Of a stretch of 5,821 nucleotides of DNA, positions 1-4,939 are shown in pieces. Under the pieces are notes generated by a model, which was not told where the DNA came from, did not search any database, and saw only the letters and a program-made list of their open reading frames with translations. The stretch is taken from positions 1 through 5,821 of the forward strand of contig CAMZLA010000044.1 in assembly GCA_947311665.1 (NCBI GenBank). The letters run 5' to 3'. Within the stretch, counting starts at the first letter, position 1. The number at the start of each line of letters is the position of its first letter. Position numbers and translations under genes: made by a program. This DNA comes from an uncultured Candidatus Altimarinota bacterium (GTDB lineage: Bacteria; Patescibacteriota; Gracilibacteria; CAIRYL01).

Positions 1-182
1 AATCCTCGCAATACATTTTTTTTTGATTGAGATTCATTTTCTTGGCAAAAAATTATTTGTTCATTACAACATTCTTCAAATTTTTTTTGTGTAAATGTTT
101 CCATAAAATATCCTCGTTCATCAGTAAATATTTGTGGTTCAAAAATTTTCACATCGGCAATAGAAGTTGATACACATTTCAT
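1..182 (-). CDS. rfbC: dTDP-4-dehydrorhamnose 3,5-epimerase, N-terminal part (cut by window edge)
   Basis: RfbC/RmlC epimerises C3 and C5 of dTDP-4-keto-6-deoxyglucose, the third step of dTDP-L-rhamnose synthesis in the cytoplasm. Reading leftward from the ATG at 182-180 gives 60 codons before the window ends. The visible part has the family's N-terminal signature: TSIADVKIFEPQIFTDERGYFMETF, with the DERG arginine that contacts substrate in the family, then FCQENESQSKKNVLRG. The catalytic histidine region that normally follows VLRG (LHYQ-like) lies outside the window. The start is one base after the rfbA stop, so translation is probably coupled to rfbA. No Shine-Dalgarno sequence precedes it. 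Two neighbouring cysteines (CC, about residues 38-39) are mildly unusual. Family identity is confident; function of the missing part is inferred. Confidence 0.9.
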   Translation of the reverse strand, partial: MKCVSTSIADVKIFEPQIFTDERGYFMETFTQKKFEECCNEQIIFCQENESQSKKNVLRG

Positions 183-183
183 A

Positions 184-1059
184 TTATTTTTTTAATACAT
201 TATATAAATATTCCCCATATTGATTTTTTTTTAATGATTGTGCAAGGACTAGCAATTGAGATTTTGAAATATATTTTTTTCTATATGCTATTTCTTCTAT
301 GCAGGCAATTTTTAATCCTTGTCTATTCTCGATAATTGAAACAAATTGAGATGCTTCGAGCATGCTTTCATGTGTTCCAGTATCGAGCCATGCATATCCT
401 GCATTCATAATTTCTACTTGCAATGCGTTTTTTTCTATAAATTTTTTATTTACATCAGTTATTTCATATTCTCCTCGTTCACTTTTTTCAATATTTTTTG
501 CAATTTCAATTACTTCATTTGTATAAAAATATAAGCCAGTAATTGCATAATTGCTTTTAGGATTTTTTGGTTTTTCTTCAATGGAAACAATATTTTGTTG
601 TTCATCAAATTCTGCAACTCCATATCGTTGTGCATCTTTTACTCTGTACCCAAAAACAACAGATTTTTGTTTGTTTTCAACCGATGTTTTGGCATTGAGT
701 AATAATTTTTCCAGTCCTTCTCCATAAAAAATATTATCACCTAAAATCAGTGCAACATGATCGGTTCCAATAAATTTTTCTCCTATGGTAAATGCTTGAG
801 CTAGACCTTCTGCTTTATCTTGCACGGCATATGAAATTTGAAGACCAAGCGATGCACCATTTCCAAACAAATCTTGAAATCTTGAAATATCTGCGGATGT
901 AGAGATAATTAAAATTTCTTGAATTTCTGCCTGCATTAAAACAGACAATGGATAATAAATCATTGGTTTGTCATATATCGGTAACAGTTGTTTTACAACT
1001 CCTCGAGTTATGGGATATAGCCGTGTTCCATTTCCTCCAGCAAGAATAATTCCTTTCAT
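184..1059 (-). CDS. rfbA: Glucose-1-phosphate thymidylyltransferase (RmlA)
   Basis: RmlA joins dTTP and glucose-1-phosphate into dTDP-glucose, the first committed step of dTDP-L-rhamnose synthesis for cell-surface glycans. The 291-residue product matches the family's usual length of about 290. Visible motifs are the nucleotide-binding loop [11 protein letters not shown] (8-18) with [17 protein letters not shown] (23-39), the magnesium-binding LGDNIFYG (106-113, Asp108), the EEKP motif (161-164), [10 protein letters not shown] (195-204) and AWLDTGT (223-229) with the second metal-ligand aspartate, Asp226. The C-terminal helical region ([14 protein letters not shown]) is also typical. The start is the ATG that puts GGNGTR near the N-terminus. 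No Shine-Dalgarno sequence precedes it. The gene is complete, ends in TAA, and is followed after one base by rfbC. rfbB and rfbD are not in the window. Confidence 0.96.
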   Translation of the reverse strand: MKGIILAGGNGTRLYPITRGVVKQLLPIYDKPMIYYPLSVLMQAEIQEILIISTSADISRFQDLFGNGASLGLQISYAVQDKAEGLAQAFTIGEKFIGTDHVALILGDNIFYGEGLEKLLLNAKTSVENKQKSVVFGYRVKDAQRYGVAEFDEQQNIVSIEEKPKNPKSNYAITGLYFYTNEVIEIAKNIEKSERGEYEITDVNKKFIEKNALQVEIMNAGYAWLDTGTHESMLEASQFVSIIENRQGLKIACIEEIAYRKKYISKSQLLVLAQSLKKNQYGEYLYNVLKK

Positions 1060-1090
1060 TCTAAAAAATAAAATTTTGAATATTTTCTAT

Positions 1091-1118
1091 ATAATACATC
1101 TATAGTTAATGCTCGCAA
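1091..1118 (-). promoter_or_regulatory. Possible weak promoter for rfbA-rfbC
   Basis: The 87-base gap between the arginase-family gene and rfbA is the widest inside the leftward gene block. On the minus strand it holds TTGCGA (1113-1118), a 16-base spacer and TATTAT (1091-1096), a fair sigma-70-like pair placing transcription start about 25-30 bases before rfbA. A 5-bp inverted repeat (AATGC 1108-1112 / GCATT 1121-1125) overlaps the -35. An isolated TATAAT also occurs at 1123-1128 without a good -35. In DNA this AT-rich such matches arise by chance, so confidence is low. Confidence 0.28.
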
Positions 1119-1146
1119 AGGCATTATAAATAGAACTTATATTTTT

Positions 1147-1989
1147 TTACAGAAAAACCGATGAAATAATATCTAAAATAATGTTTTTTGTTATATTATT
1201 TCTATCTTTTTTTGTATCAAATTCACTTATTTCAAGTCCGCAAAATTTTGGATTTTTAGAAATATTTTTTAATGCTTTTTCTATTTTTTTGGGATCTAAT
1301 CCCTTTGGGCAATGAAGCCCTGTTGCAGGTGCAATAGTGGGTTCAAATCCATCTATATCTATAGAAATTCCAAATTTTTTCACATTTTTTGAAACATATT
1401 CAATCGCATTTTGTACCACCTGATGAATATTTTCTGGAGTAATATCTTTCATAAAAAAAATCTTTACTCCTCTTTCTTTTAAAAACTTCAACTCTTCTTT
1501 TTCATAATCTCTTGTTCCAATAAAACATAAATTTTTTGCATTTAAAAAATTTTTATTCAATTCTTGAACTTTACTATCTCCATATCCTAAAAGATGAGAA
1601 ATTGGCAGTCCATGAATATTTTTTGAATATGATGATGTTGTAATATGAGCATCGAGATGAGCATCTATCCAGATAAGTCCCATGTCTCCTTTATATTTTT
1701 TAAGCATTGCATTCCATACACAAAATCCATTGGAATGATCTCCAGTAAGAAATAAATGTTTATCATCTATTTTGGTTTCTTCTTCTATAAATTTTATAGT
1801 TTTTTCTGATAAATCATACCAAGAGTCTATAGCCTCAAGCTTTCTTGATGTATCATCGGTATATAAAATTTTAGAAAAATGAATATTTAATTTTTCTGGT
1901 ATTGAATAATATAAATCCCAAACACCCAATTCTGACCCTCTTTTTTCTGCCCCTATTCCACTAGCAATTCCTAATATTTTACAATTCAT
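1147..1989 (-). CDS. Arginase-family ureohydrolase (probable arginase)
   Basis: Ureohydrolases use a binuclear manganese centre to split urea from a guanidino compound; arginase converts arginine to ornithine and urea. All six metal ligands are visible: His85 in TGDHS (82-86), Asp109, His111 and Asp113 in IDAHLDAH (108-115), and Asp211 and Asp213 in SIDIDGFEP (209-217). Other arginase-type features are NIHGLPISHLLG (124-135, with the catalytic-type His126), IGTRDYEKEE (157-166), APATGL (220-225) and GLEISEFD (251-258, with Glu256 at the substrate-guanidinium position). The IHG motif and the PATG loop favour arginase over agmatinase or formiminoglutamase. The position usually Asn in DAHxDxN is His115 here, and the aspartate contacting the substrate amino group is Glu163, so specificity is not certain. 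The 280-residue length is near normal. It starts 17 bases after the M29-like gene stop, suggesting one transcript. The start context is a run of nine T with no Shine-Dalgarno. Confidence 0.85.
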   Translation of the reverse strand: MNCKILGIASGIGAEKRGSELGVWDLYYSIPEKLNIHFSKILYTDDTSRKLEAIDSWYDLSEKTIKFIEEETKIDDKHLFLTGDHSNGFCVWNAMLKKYKGDMGLIWIDAHLDAHITTSSYSKNIHGLPISHLLGYGDSKVQELNKNFLNAKNLCFIGTRDYEKEELKFLKERGVKIFFMKDITPENIHQVVQNAIEYVSKNVKKFGISIDIDGFEPTIAPATGLHCPKGLDPKKIEKALKNISKNPKFCGLEISEFDTKKDRNNITKNIILDIISSVFL

Positions 1990-2006
1990 AAAAAAAAATC
2001 TTTTTA

Positions 2007-3056
2007 TTAAATAATATATTTCCCATTTTCAAAAAAAACAATTTCTTTGTCTCCTGTTTTTGCTGTCATTTTTTTACAATCAGCAAAAATATCAATATGG
2101 TATCGTTGAATAATTTTTTTCCCCAATTTTTTTCTATAGACATTATGTTTTTTCCCTACCGAAACATGAAATCCTGCTTGTCGTTCAAAAATACTTACAA
2201 AATTTAATGGTTTATCCAATGAAATAAATGGATTTAATCCAAATCCAGCTTCACGAATCATTACTTCTGGTTCTCCTTCTTCATTCACTTCACTTTCTTG
2301 CACTCGTTCAATAATATTTTCTATAAATTCATCAGGGGCATTATTGTCCCATTTTGTAATGCAGCCATTTTCTATTGTTATGGTAAAATTTTCACATTTT
2401 TTTATTTTAAATCGGCTATCTGGAAAACAATTAATGGACAAGGTTCCATTCACACTTCGTAAATCTTTTGCTTCAGAAAAAATTTCTCCACAAATACTGC
2501 TTCCTCCACGGTTTTTTTGCTGATAAAATCGTCCATCATTTATTTTTGCTTCGTCCATATCAGGAAAAATAAGTTTTTCATTTTCTCCAGAATAAATAAT
2601 TATTTCATCATTTTCTCTCATCAATTTCGCAATTTCATCTCCTAGTCGTGCATATTCTTCACCATTCCATGTGAGAGATTTGAGCCATGTTTCTTTTTGG
2701 TCGTCATCATAAAAAGCCAAATGAGAATGTTCTATACACCCAATTCCTTTATTAAATAATTGAAGTCTAATTCTAAATTTATCAAGTCGAAAACTGCTCG
2801 ATTGAATAAGAATAACAGAAGACCCTTTTTCTAATCCTGTTAAAAGTTCAACGAGTTCTTCACTTTCATCGGCATTATATTTTCTGATGAGAGTATTTTT
2901 TCTATTTCCTAAAACTTCTTTGTGAGCATCACTCACAATTTTTGCCAATTCACAATCTTCATCATATAAAACAACTATCTGTTCATCTTTACAGCCCAAT
3001 TGTTTAAAAATAGAGTCTGATATTATTTGATTAATTTCTGTTTGTGAGATATTCAT
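2007..3056 (-). CDS. M29 aminopeptidase-related metalloprotein
   Basis: The C-terminal half carries the ligand pattern of the M29 (AmpS/PepS/AmpT) metallo-aminopeptidases in the right order. Glu191 lies in CGEIFS (189-194), which is followed by NGTLSI and FTITIENGCITKW (224-236), like the family's 'F-E-N-G' strand. Glu269 is in REAGFGLNP (268-276), His297 in FHVSVG (296-301), Tyr307 in KHNVYR, and the closing His-x-Asp pair His320/Asp322 is in YHIDIF. The N-terminal 150 residues look like the family's alpha/beta domain. M29 enzymes remove N-terminal residues from peptides in the cytoplasm with two metal ions. At 349 residues this is shorter than the usual roughly 400, and the metal-site sequences are divergent, so it may be a relative with another substrate. 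It lies 55 bases after rlmH and 17 before the ureohydrolase gene, probably co-transcribed. No signal peptide or membrane segment is visible. Confidence 0.62.
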   Translation of the reverse strand: MNISQTEINQIISDSIFKQLGCKDEQIVVLYDEDCELAKIVSDAHKEVLGNRKNTLIRKYNADESEELVELLTGLEKGSSVILIQSSSFRLDKFRIRLQLFNKGIGCIEHSHLAFYDDDQKETWLKSLTWNGEEYARLGDEIAKLMRENDEIIIYSGENEKLIFPDMDEAKINDGRFYQQKNRGGSSICGEIFSEAKDLRSVNGTLSINCFPDSRFKIKKCENFTITIENGCITKWDNNAPDEFIENIIERVQESEVNEEGEPEVMIREAGFGLNPFISLDKPLNFVSIFERQAGFHVSVGKKHNVYRKKLGKKIIQRYHIDIFADCKKMTAKTGDKEIVFFENGKYII

Positions 3057-3111
3057 AAAAATATATTGATTAATAAAATATATATATAAATCATACAGAA
3101 AATTATATTTT

Positions 3112-3579
3112 TTATCTATGATATTTTCTGTTATGAGAAATCATAAAAGCTCTATAGATTTGTTCAAAAAGAAAAATTCTGAATAAATCATGAGGAAATG
3201 TCATGGCAGAAAATGAAAGCTGAAGATGAGATTTTTTTAAAATCTCATCAGAGAGACCAAGACTTCCACCAATAACAAATGTTATTTCTGGATATTGCAG
3301 AGATATTTTTTCTAATTGCTGTGAAAATTGAGGGGAAGATAGGCTTTTCCCTTGCACATGACAGGCAACAAGAAACGATTTATTGTTATAATGTTTGAAA
3401 AACCTTTCTGCTTCTTTTTGTTTTATCTGTTCTTCAGAAATAGTTTTTGCCATTTTTTCTTCGGCAATAACAATATATGAAACCGATGAAAACGGCTGAA
3501 TTCTTTTTATATATTCTTCTTCTAGTTTTTTTGAATTTTTATTTGATGTTTTCCCAAAAACAATAATATTACATTTCAT
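3112..3579 (-). CDS. rlmH: 23S rRNA pseudouridine-1915 N3-methyltransferase (RlmH)
   Basis: RlmH is a SPOUT-class enzyme that uses S-adenosylmethionine to methylate N3 of pseudouridine 1915 in helix 69 of 23S rRNA, on assembled 70S ribosomes. The 155-residue protein is the family's normal size. It shows the knotted SAM site FVIGGSLGLSDEI (101-113), SAMTFPHDLFRIFLFEQIYRAF (124-145) and the closing YHR with the invariant Tyr153-His154. The gene begins 28 bases downstream of the tRNA, with no terminator between, so the two probably share a transcript. The start (ATTTTTATG context) has no Shine-Dalgarno sequence but gives the canonical N-terminus. The gene is complete and ends in TAA. Confidence 0.95.
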   Translation of the reverse strand: MKCNIIVFGKTSNKNSKKLEEEYIKRIQPFSSVSYIVIAEEKMAKTISEEQIKQKEAERFFKHYNNKSFLVACHVQGKSLSSPQFSQQLEKISLQYPEITFVIGGSLGLSDEILKKSHLQLSFSAMTFPHDLFRIFLFEQIYRAFMISHNRKYHR

Positions 3580-3607
3580 AAAAATAATTATTTATAACAA
3601 AAAGCAC

Positions 3608-3684
3608 TGGTGGAGACAACGAGATTTGAACTCGTATCTACTAGGTGACAAGCTTAGTTGTTTTGCCAATTAAACTATATCCCC
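3608..3684 (-). tRNA. tRNA with encoded CCA and atypical anticodon arm (UGU/Thr by position; identity uncertain)
   Basis: The minus strand folds as a tRNA. The acceptor stem GGGGATA (3684-3678) pairs with TGTCTCC (3618-3612) through seven pairs, two of them G-U. The D arm is GTTT-AATTGGCA-AAAC with A14, G18, G19 and A21. The T arm is ACGAG-TTCAAAT-CTCGT with the canonical TTCAAAT loop. A73 and CCA are encoded. The anticodon arm is abnormal. The best stem is ACTAAG/CCTAGT, six positions with an internal A-C mismatch, around the loop CTTGTCA. That places UGU (Thr) at 3650-3648 with a pyrimidine at position 37. Shifting by one gives the Asp-like loop TTGTCAC (GUC), but then the stem fails and A73 does not suit Asp. 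There is one extra base between the D stem and T stem relative to a standard tRNA. It may be a divergent functional tRNA, a decaying copy or a tRNA-like RNA. It probably leads the rlmH transcript. Confidence 0.8.
3635..3661 (-). repeat. 27-nt tRNA segment mirrored upstream as two inverted, order-swapped copies
   Basis: This stretch covers the end of the D stem, the whole anticodon arm and the variable region. Its 5' half (3661-3648) and 3' half (3649-3635) share only two bases, which are anticodon nucleotides 35 and 36. Each half has an inverted near-copy in the tRNA's upstream region, at 3778-3792 and 3746-3760. Between these copies and the tRNA the order of halves is swapped, so the overall arrangement is B'A'...B...A, the topology of a pseudoknot rather than a simple long hairpin. 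Confidence 0.75.
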
Positions 3685-3703
3685 TCGCACCAGTGCATAA
3701 AAA

Positions 3704-3733
3704 ATAATACAAAAAAAGTCTTGATTTTATCAA
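3704..3733 (-). promoter_or_regulatory. Predicted tRNA-rlmH promoter
   Basis: On the minus strand TTGATA (3733-3728) and TATTAT (3709-3704) are each five-of-six matches to the sigma-70 -35 and -10 boxes, with an 18-base spacer. Transcription would start near 3697, right at the leader GCACUGGUG that can pair with the tRNA trailer. The -35 lies within the loop and distal arm of the 14-bp inverted repeat at 3712-3742, so hairpin and promoter share DNA. Confidence 0.5.
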
Positions 3734-3742
3734 GACTTTTTT
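3711..3742 (-). terminator. Perfect 14-bp hairpin with T-tract, Rho-independent terminator-like on both strands
   Basis: The arms 3712-3725 and 3729-3742 are perfect reverse complements (core GTCTTGAT/ATCAAGAC extended by six A/T) around a 3-base loop. Read leftward it ends in seven T (3717-3711); read rightward in six. The position is odd for a conventional terminator because it lies between divergent genes: no annotated gene runs into it from either side. Its natural client would be a short leftward transcript starting near 3793. Alternatively it is an operator-like palindrome or blocks antisense readthrough. Confidence 0.75.
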
Positions 3743-3745
3743 AGA

Positions 3746-3760
3746 GTCACCTAGCAGATA
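3746..3760 (+). repeat. Inverted copy of the 3' half of the tRNA anticodon arm
   Basis: GTCACCTAGCAGATA matches the tRNA-sense sequence GTCACCTAGTAGATA (minus strand 3649-3635) at 14 of 15 positions. The single T/C difference means a minus-strand transcript of this copy would still pair with the tRNA through a G-U pair. The match does not extend further on either side. Confidence 0.75.
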
Positions 3761-3761
3761 A

Positions 3762-3778
3762 TGTATTTTTTAAATACA
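3762..3778. repeat. Small 7-bp hairpin between the two antisense arms
   Basis: TGTATTT (3762-3768) and AAATACA (3772-3778) are perfect reverse complements around a TTT/AAA loop. The hairpin fills almost exactly the space between the two tRNA-like segments, which would put the arms on either side of its base in an RNA. Confidence 0.55.
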
Positions 3779-3792
3779 CAACCAAGCTTTGT
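3778..3792 (+). repeat. Inverted copy of the 5' half of the tRNA anticodon arm
   Basis: ACAACCAAGCTTTGT matches the tRNA-sense sequence ACAACTAAGCTTGT (minus strand 3661-3648) with one T/C difference and one extra T. As with the other copy, the substitution remains pairable as G-U in a minus-strand transcript. The central AAGCTT is itself palindromic, which makes part of this match easier to obtain by chance than the 3746-3760 copy. Confidence 0.65.
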
Positions 3793-3817
3793 ACTTTTAT
3801 TATATCAATTATATTAT
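3789..3817 (+). promoter_or_regulatory. Predicted pheS promoter
   Basis: TTGTAC (3789-3794), a 17-base spacer and TATTAT (3812-3817) form a reasonable sigma-70-like promoter, with start near 3824 and an 80-base leader to pheS. A perfect TATAAT also occurs at 3883-3888, but without a -35 at suitable distance and only 18 bases before the start codon. The leader has no obvious attenuator hairpin or phenylalanine-rich leader peptide. Confidence 0.4.
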
Positions 3818-3828
3818 TATTTTGTAAA
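3799..3828 (-). promoter_or_regulatory. Predicted leftward promoter for the small RNA
   Basis: On the minus strand TTTACA (3828-3823, five of six) and a perfect TATAAT (3804-3799) are 18 bases apart. Start would fall near 3792-3794, at the first base of the antisense arm. It overlaps the predicted rightward pheS promoter almost completely. The region is nearly all A and T, so a chance match is possible. Confidence 0.42.
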
Positions 3829-3906
3829 TAGTTTTATTGTTTCTCTTCTCTTTTTTTGTAATACTGTACAGGATAAAAGAAATATAATATCTTTAAGAAA
3901 AAAATT

Positions 3907-4917
3907 ATGTTGCAACAAATTGATGAATTGGAAAAATCAGCATTAAAAAAAATTTCATCGGCTGAAAATGAAGAAATTTTAAAAGCAATAGAGCTTGAAT
4001 ATTTTGGACGAAAATCAGGAAAAATTGGAGAAATCTTAAAAGCTATTCCAACACTTGAACCAAAAGAACGAGGAGCAGTTGGAAAAGCTGCCAATATTGC
4101 AAAAAAAAATGTAGAAGCAGGAATTGCCGATAGATATTTTGTGCTTGAAGAAGAAAAAATGGCAAACTTAGAAATATCAGAAAAAATTGATGTAACAGAA
4201 CCAAGCATTGGGAAAACAGAAAAAGGGAAACGGCATCCTCTTTCAGTGTTCATGCTTGAGTGTGAACATGTGTTTGGAAAATTGGGATTTGAAGTTGCAG
4301 AAGGGTTTGAAATAGAAGACGATTTTCATAATTTTGAAGCATTAAATTTTACTCCAGATCATCCTGCAAGAGAAATGCAAGATACTTTTTTCATAGAAAA
4401 TGAAGAATTGAAAGGCTATGTTTTGCGAACACAAACATCAGATATGCAAATTCGATTTATGGAAGAAAATAAGCCACCATATAGAATTATTTCTCCTGGA
4501 AAAGTGTATAGGAAAGATAGTGATGCAACGCATTCTCCAATGTTTCATCAGATAGAATGTTTAATGATTGATAAAAATATTTCGTTGGCAAATCTTCGAT
4601 TTATTCTTTTAACAGCATTGCGAGAACTCATTTCTCCTGATGTAGATTTACGATTTAGATTATCATATTTCCCATTTGTAGAACCAGGTTTAGAGGTTGA
4701 TGCTTTGTTAAAAGTTGATGGAAAAGAAAAATGGTTAGAAATTGGAGGTGCTGGAATGGTGCATCCGAATGTTTTGAAAAATGTGAATGTAGATCCTGAT
4801 ATATGGAATGGGTTTGCTTTTGGGTTTGGAATAGAGAGAATGGTGATGATTAAATATGGAGTGAAAGATTTGCGAGCTTTTTTTGAAAATGATTTACGAT
4901 TTTTGAAACAATTTTAA
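3907..4917 (+). CDS. pheS: Phenylalanine--tRNA ligase alpha subunit (PheS)
   Basis: PheS is the catalytic alpha subunit of the (alpha-beta)2 class II synthetase that charges tRNA-Phe in the cytoplasm. The 336-residue protein is of bacterial type and length. Residues 1 to about 95 form the charged helical coiled-coil tRNA-binding arm. The catalytic domain shows RHPLSVFMLECEHVF (109-123), FEVAEGFEIEDDFHNFEALN (128-147), DHPAREMQDTF (151-161), LRTQTS (173-178), motif 2 with KVYRKDSDATHSPMFHQIE (199-217), WLEIGGAGMVHP (276-287) and motif 3 GFAFGFGIERM (302-312). Ala304 corresponds to the E. coli Ala294 pocket residue. The end, DLRAFFENDLRFLKQF, is canonical. The start has no clear Shine-Dalgarno. 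The partner gene pheT does not follow directly; a BRO-family gene does. The gene is complete and ends in TAA. Confidence 0.97.
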   Translation: MLQQIDELEKSALKKISSAENEEILKAIELEYFGRKSGKIGEILKAIPTLEPKERGAVGKAANIAKKNVEAGIADRYFVLEEEKMANLEISEKIDVTEPSIGKTEKGKRHPLSVFMLECEHVFGKLGFEVAEGFEIEDDFHNFEALNFTPDHPAREMQDTFFIENEELKGYVLRTQTSDMQIRFMEENKPPYRIISPGKVYRKDSDATHSPMFHQIECLMIDKNISLANLRFILLTALRELISPDVDLRFRLSYFPFVEPGLEVDALLKVDGKEKWLEIGGAGMVHPNVLKNVNVDPDIWNGFAFGFGIERMVMIKYGVKDLRAFFENDLRFLKQF

Positions 4918-4939
4918 GGAAGATATGTTGATTGTATAA
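4916..4939 (+). promoter_or_regulatory. Strong Shine-Dalgarno overlapping the pheS stop, with a 4-codon mini-ORF
   Basis: AAGGAAG (4916-4922) overlaps the pheS TAA and is the clearest Shine-Dalgarno sequence in the window. It precedes ATG TTG ATT GTA TAA (4925-4939, a 4-residue ORF) and, at a better distance, a TTG at 4932 in frame with the BRO gene. It may drive a TTG-initiated BRO protein seven residues longer than annotated here, or feed ribosomes by reinitiation to the ATG at 4953. Confidence 0.4.

Larger units (their letters stand above)
3604..3696 (-). repeat. 9-bp inverted repeat flanking the tRNA
   Basis: GCACTGGTG at 3604-3612 is the exact reverse complement of CACCAGTGC at 3688-3696. 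In the minus-strand tRNA precursor, the 5' leader GCACUGGUG could pair with the encoded 3' end and trailer CACCAGUGC, extending the acceptor stem across a short leader bulge and covering the CCA. The leader contains UGGU, complementary to the discriminator base plus CCA. This is a direct sequence observation; whether it forms in the cell is unknown. Confidence 0.8.
3711..3793 (-). ncRNA. Predicted small RNA with two arms antisense to the tRNA anticodon arm
   Basis: A leftward promoter (TTTACA, 18 bases, TATAAT) and the 14-bp terminator hairpin bracket about 83 bases with no open reading frame of note. From the 5' end the RNA would contain an arm (3792-3778) complementary to the 5' half of the tRNA anticodon arm, a 7-bp hairpin (3762-3768 with 3772-3778), an arm (3760-3746) complementary to the 3' half, and the terminator. 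The two arms could form 14 pairs with one bulge and 15 pairs respectively; each includes one G-U pair where the copies differ. Seen in the sequence: complementarity, promoter-like boxes and hairpins. Inferred: that it is transcribed and acts on the tRNA. No known RNA family was recognised. Confidence 0.38.

Noticed and set aside
1060..1146. Terminator after the ureohydrolase gene
   Set aside because: Only a 5-bp stem with an 8-base loop is present (1108-1125), too weak and without a following T-tract of the right kind.
3608..3684. Confident call as tRNA-Asp(GUC)
   Set aside because: The loop sequence fits, but the stem then does not pair and the discriminator is A rather than the G used by Asp tRNAs.
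3746..3792. H/ACA-like guide RNA with a split target site
   Set aside because: In an H/ACA pocket the 5' guide arm pairs with the 3' half of the target; here the order is the reverse, and such guides are not known in bacteria.
3711..3793. T-box riboswitch for pheS
   Set aside because: The antisense arms are on the minus strand, opposite to pheS, the arm does not match a Phe anticodon, and the conserved T-box sequence is missing.
3864..3871. CTGTACAG palindrome before pheS as an operator (LexA-like)
   Set aside because: It is a perfect 8-bp palindrome but short, and it lacks the spacing of known LexA boxes; a chance match is likely.
3761..3946. 61-codon rightward reading frame
   Set aside because: It is low-complexity Phe/Leu/Tyr-rich translation of AT-rich noncoding DNA, contains the promoters and runs into pheS in another frame.
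3834..4253. 139-codon leftward reading frame over pheS
   Set aside because: It is a shadow of pheS in the antisense frame, rich in Phe, Ser and Ile as expected from A-rich coding DNA.
4925..4939. MLIV mini-ORF as the broken start of pheT
   Set aside because: Four codons are too few to identify, and continuing past the stop gives nothing like PheT.
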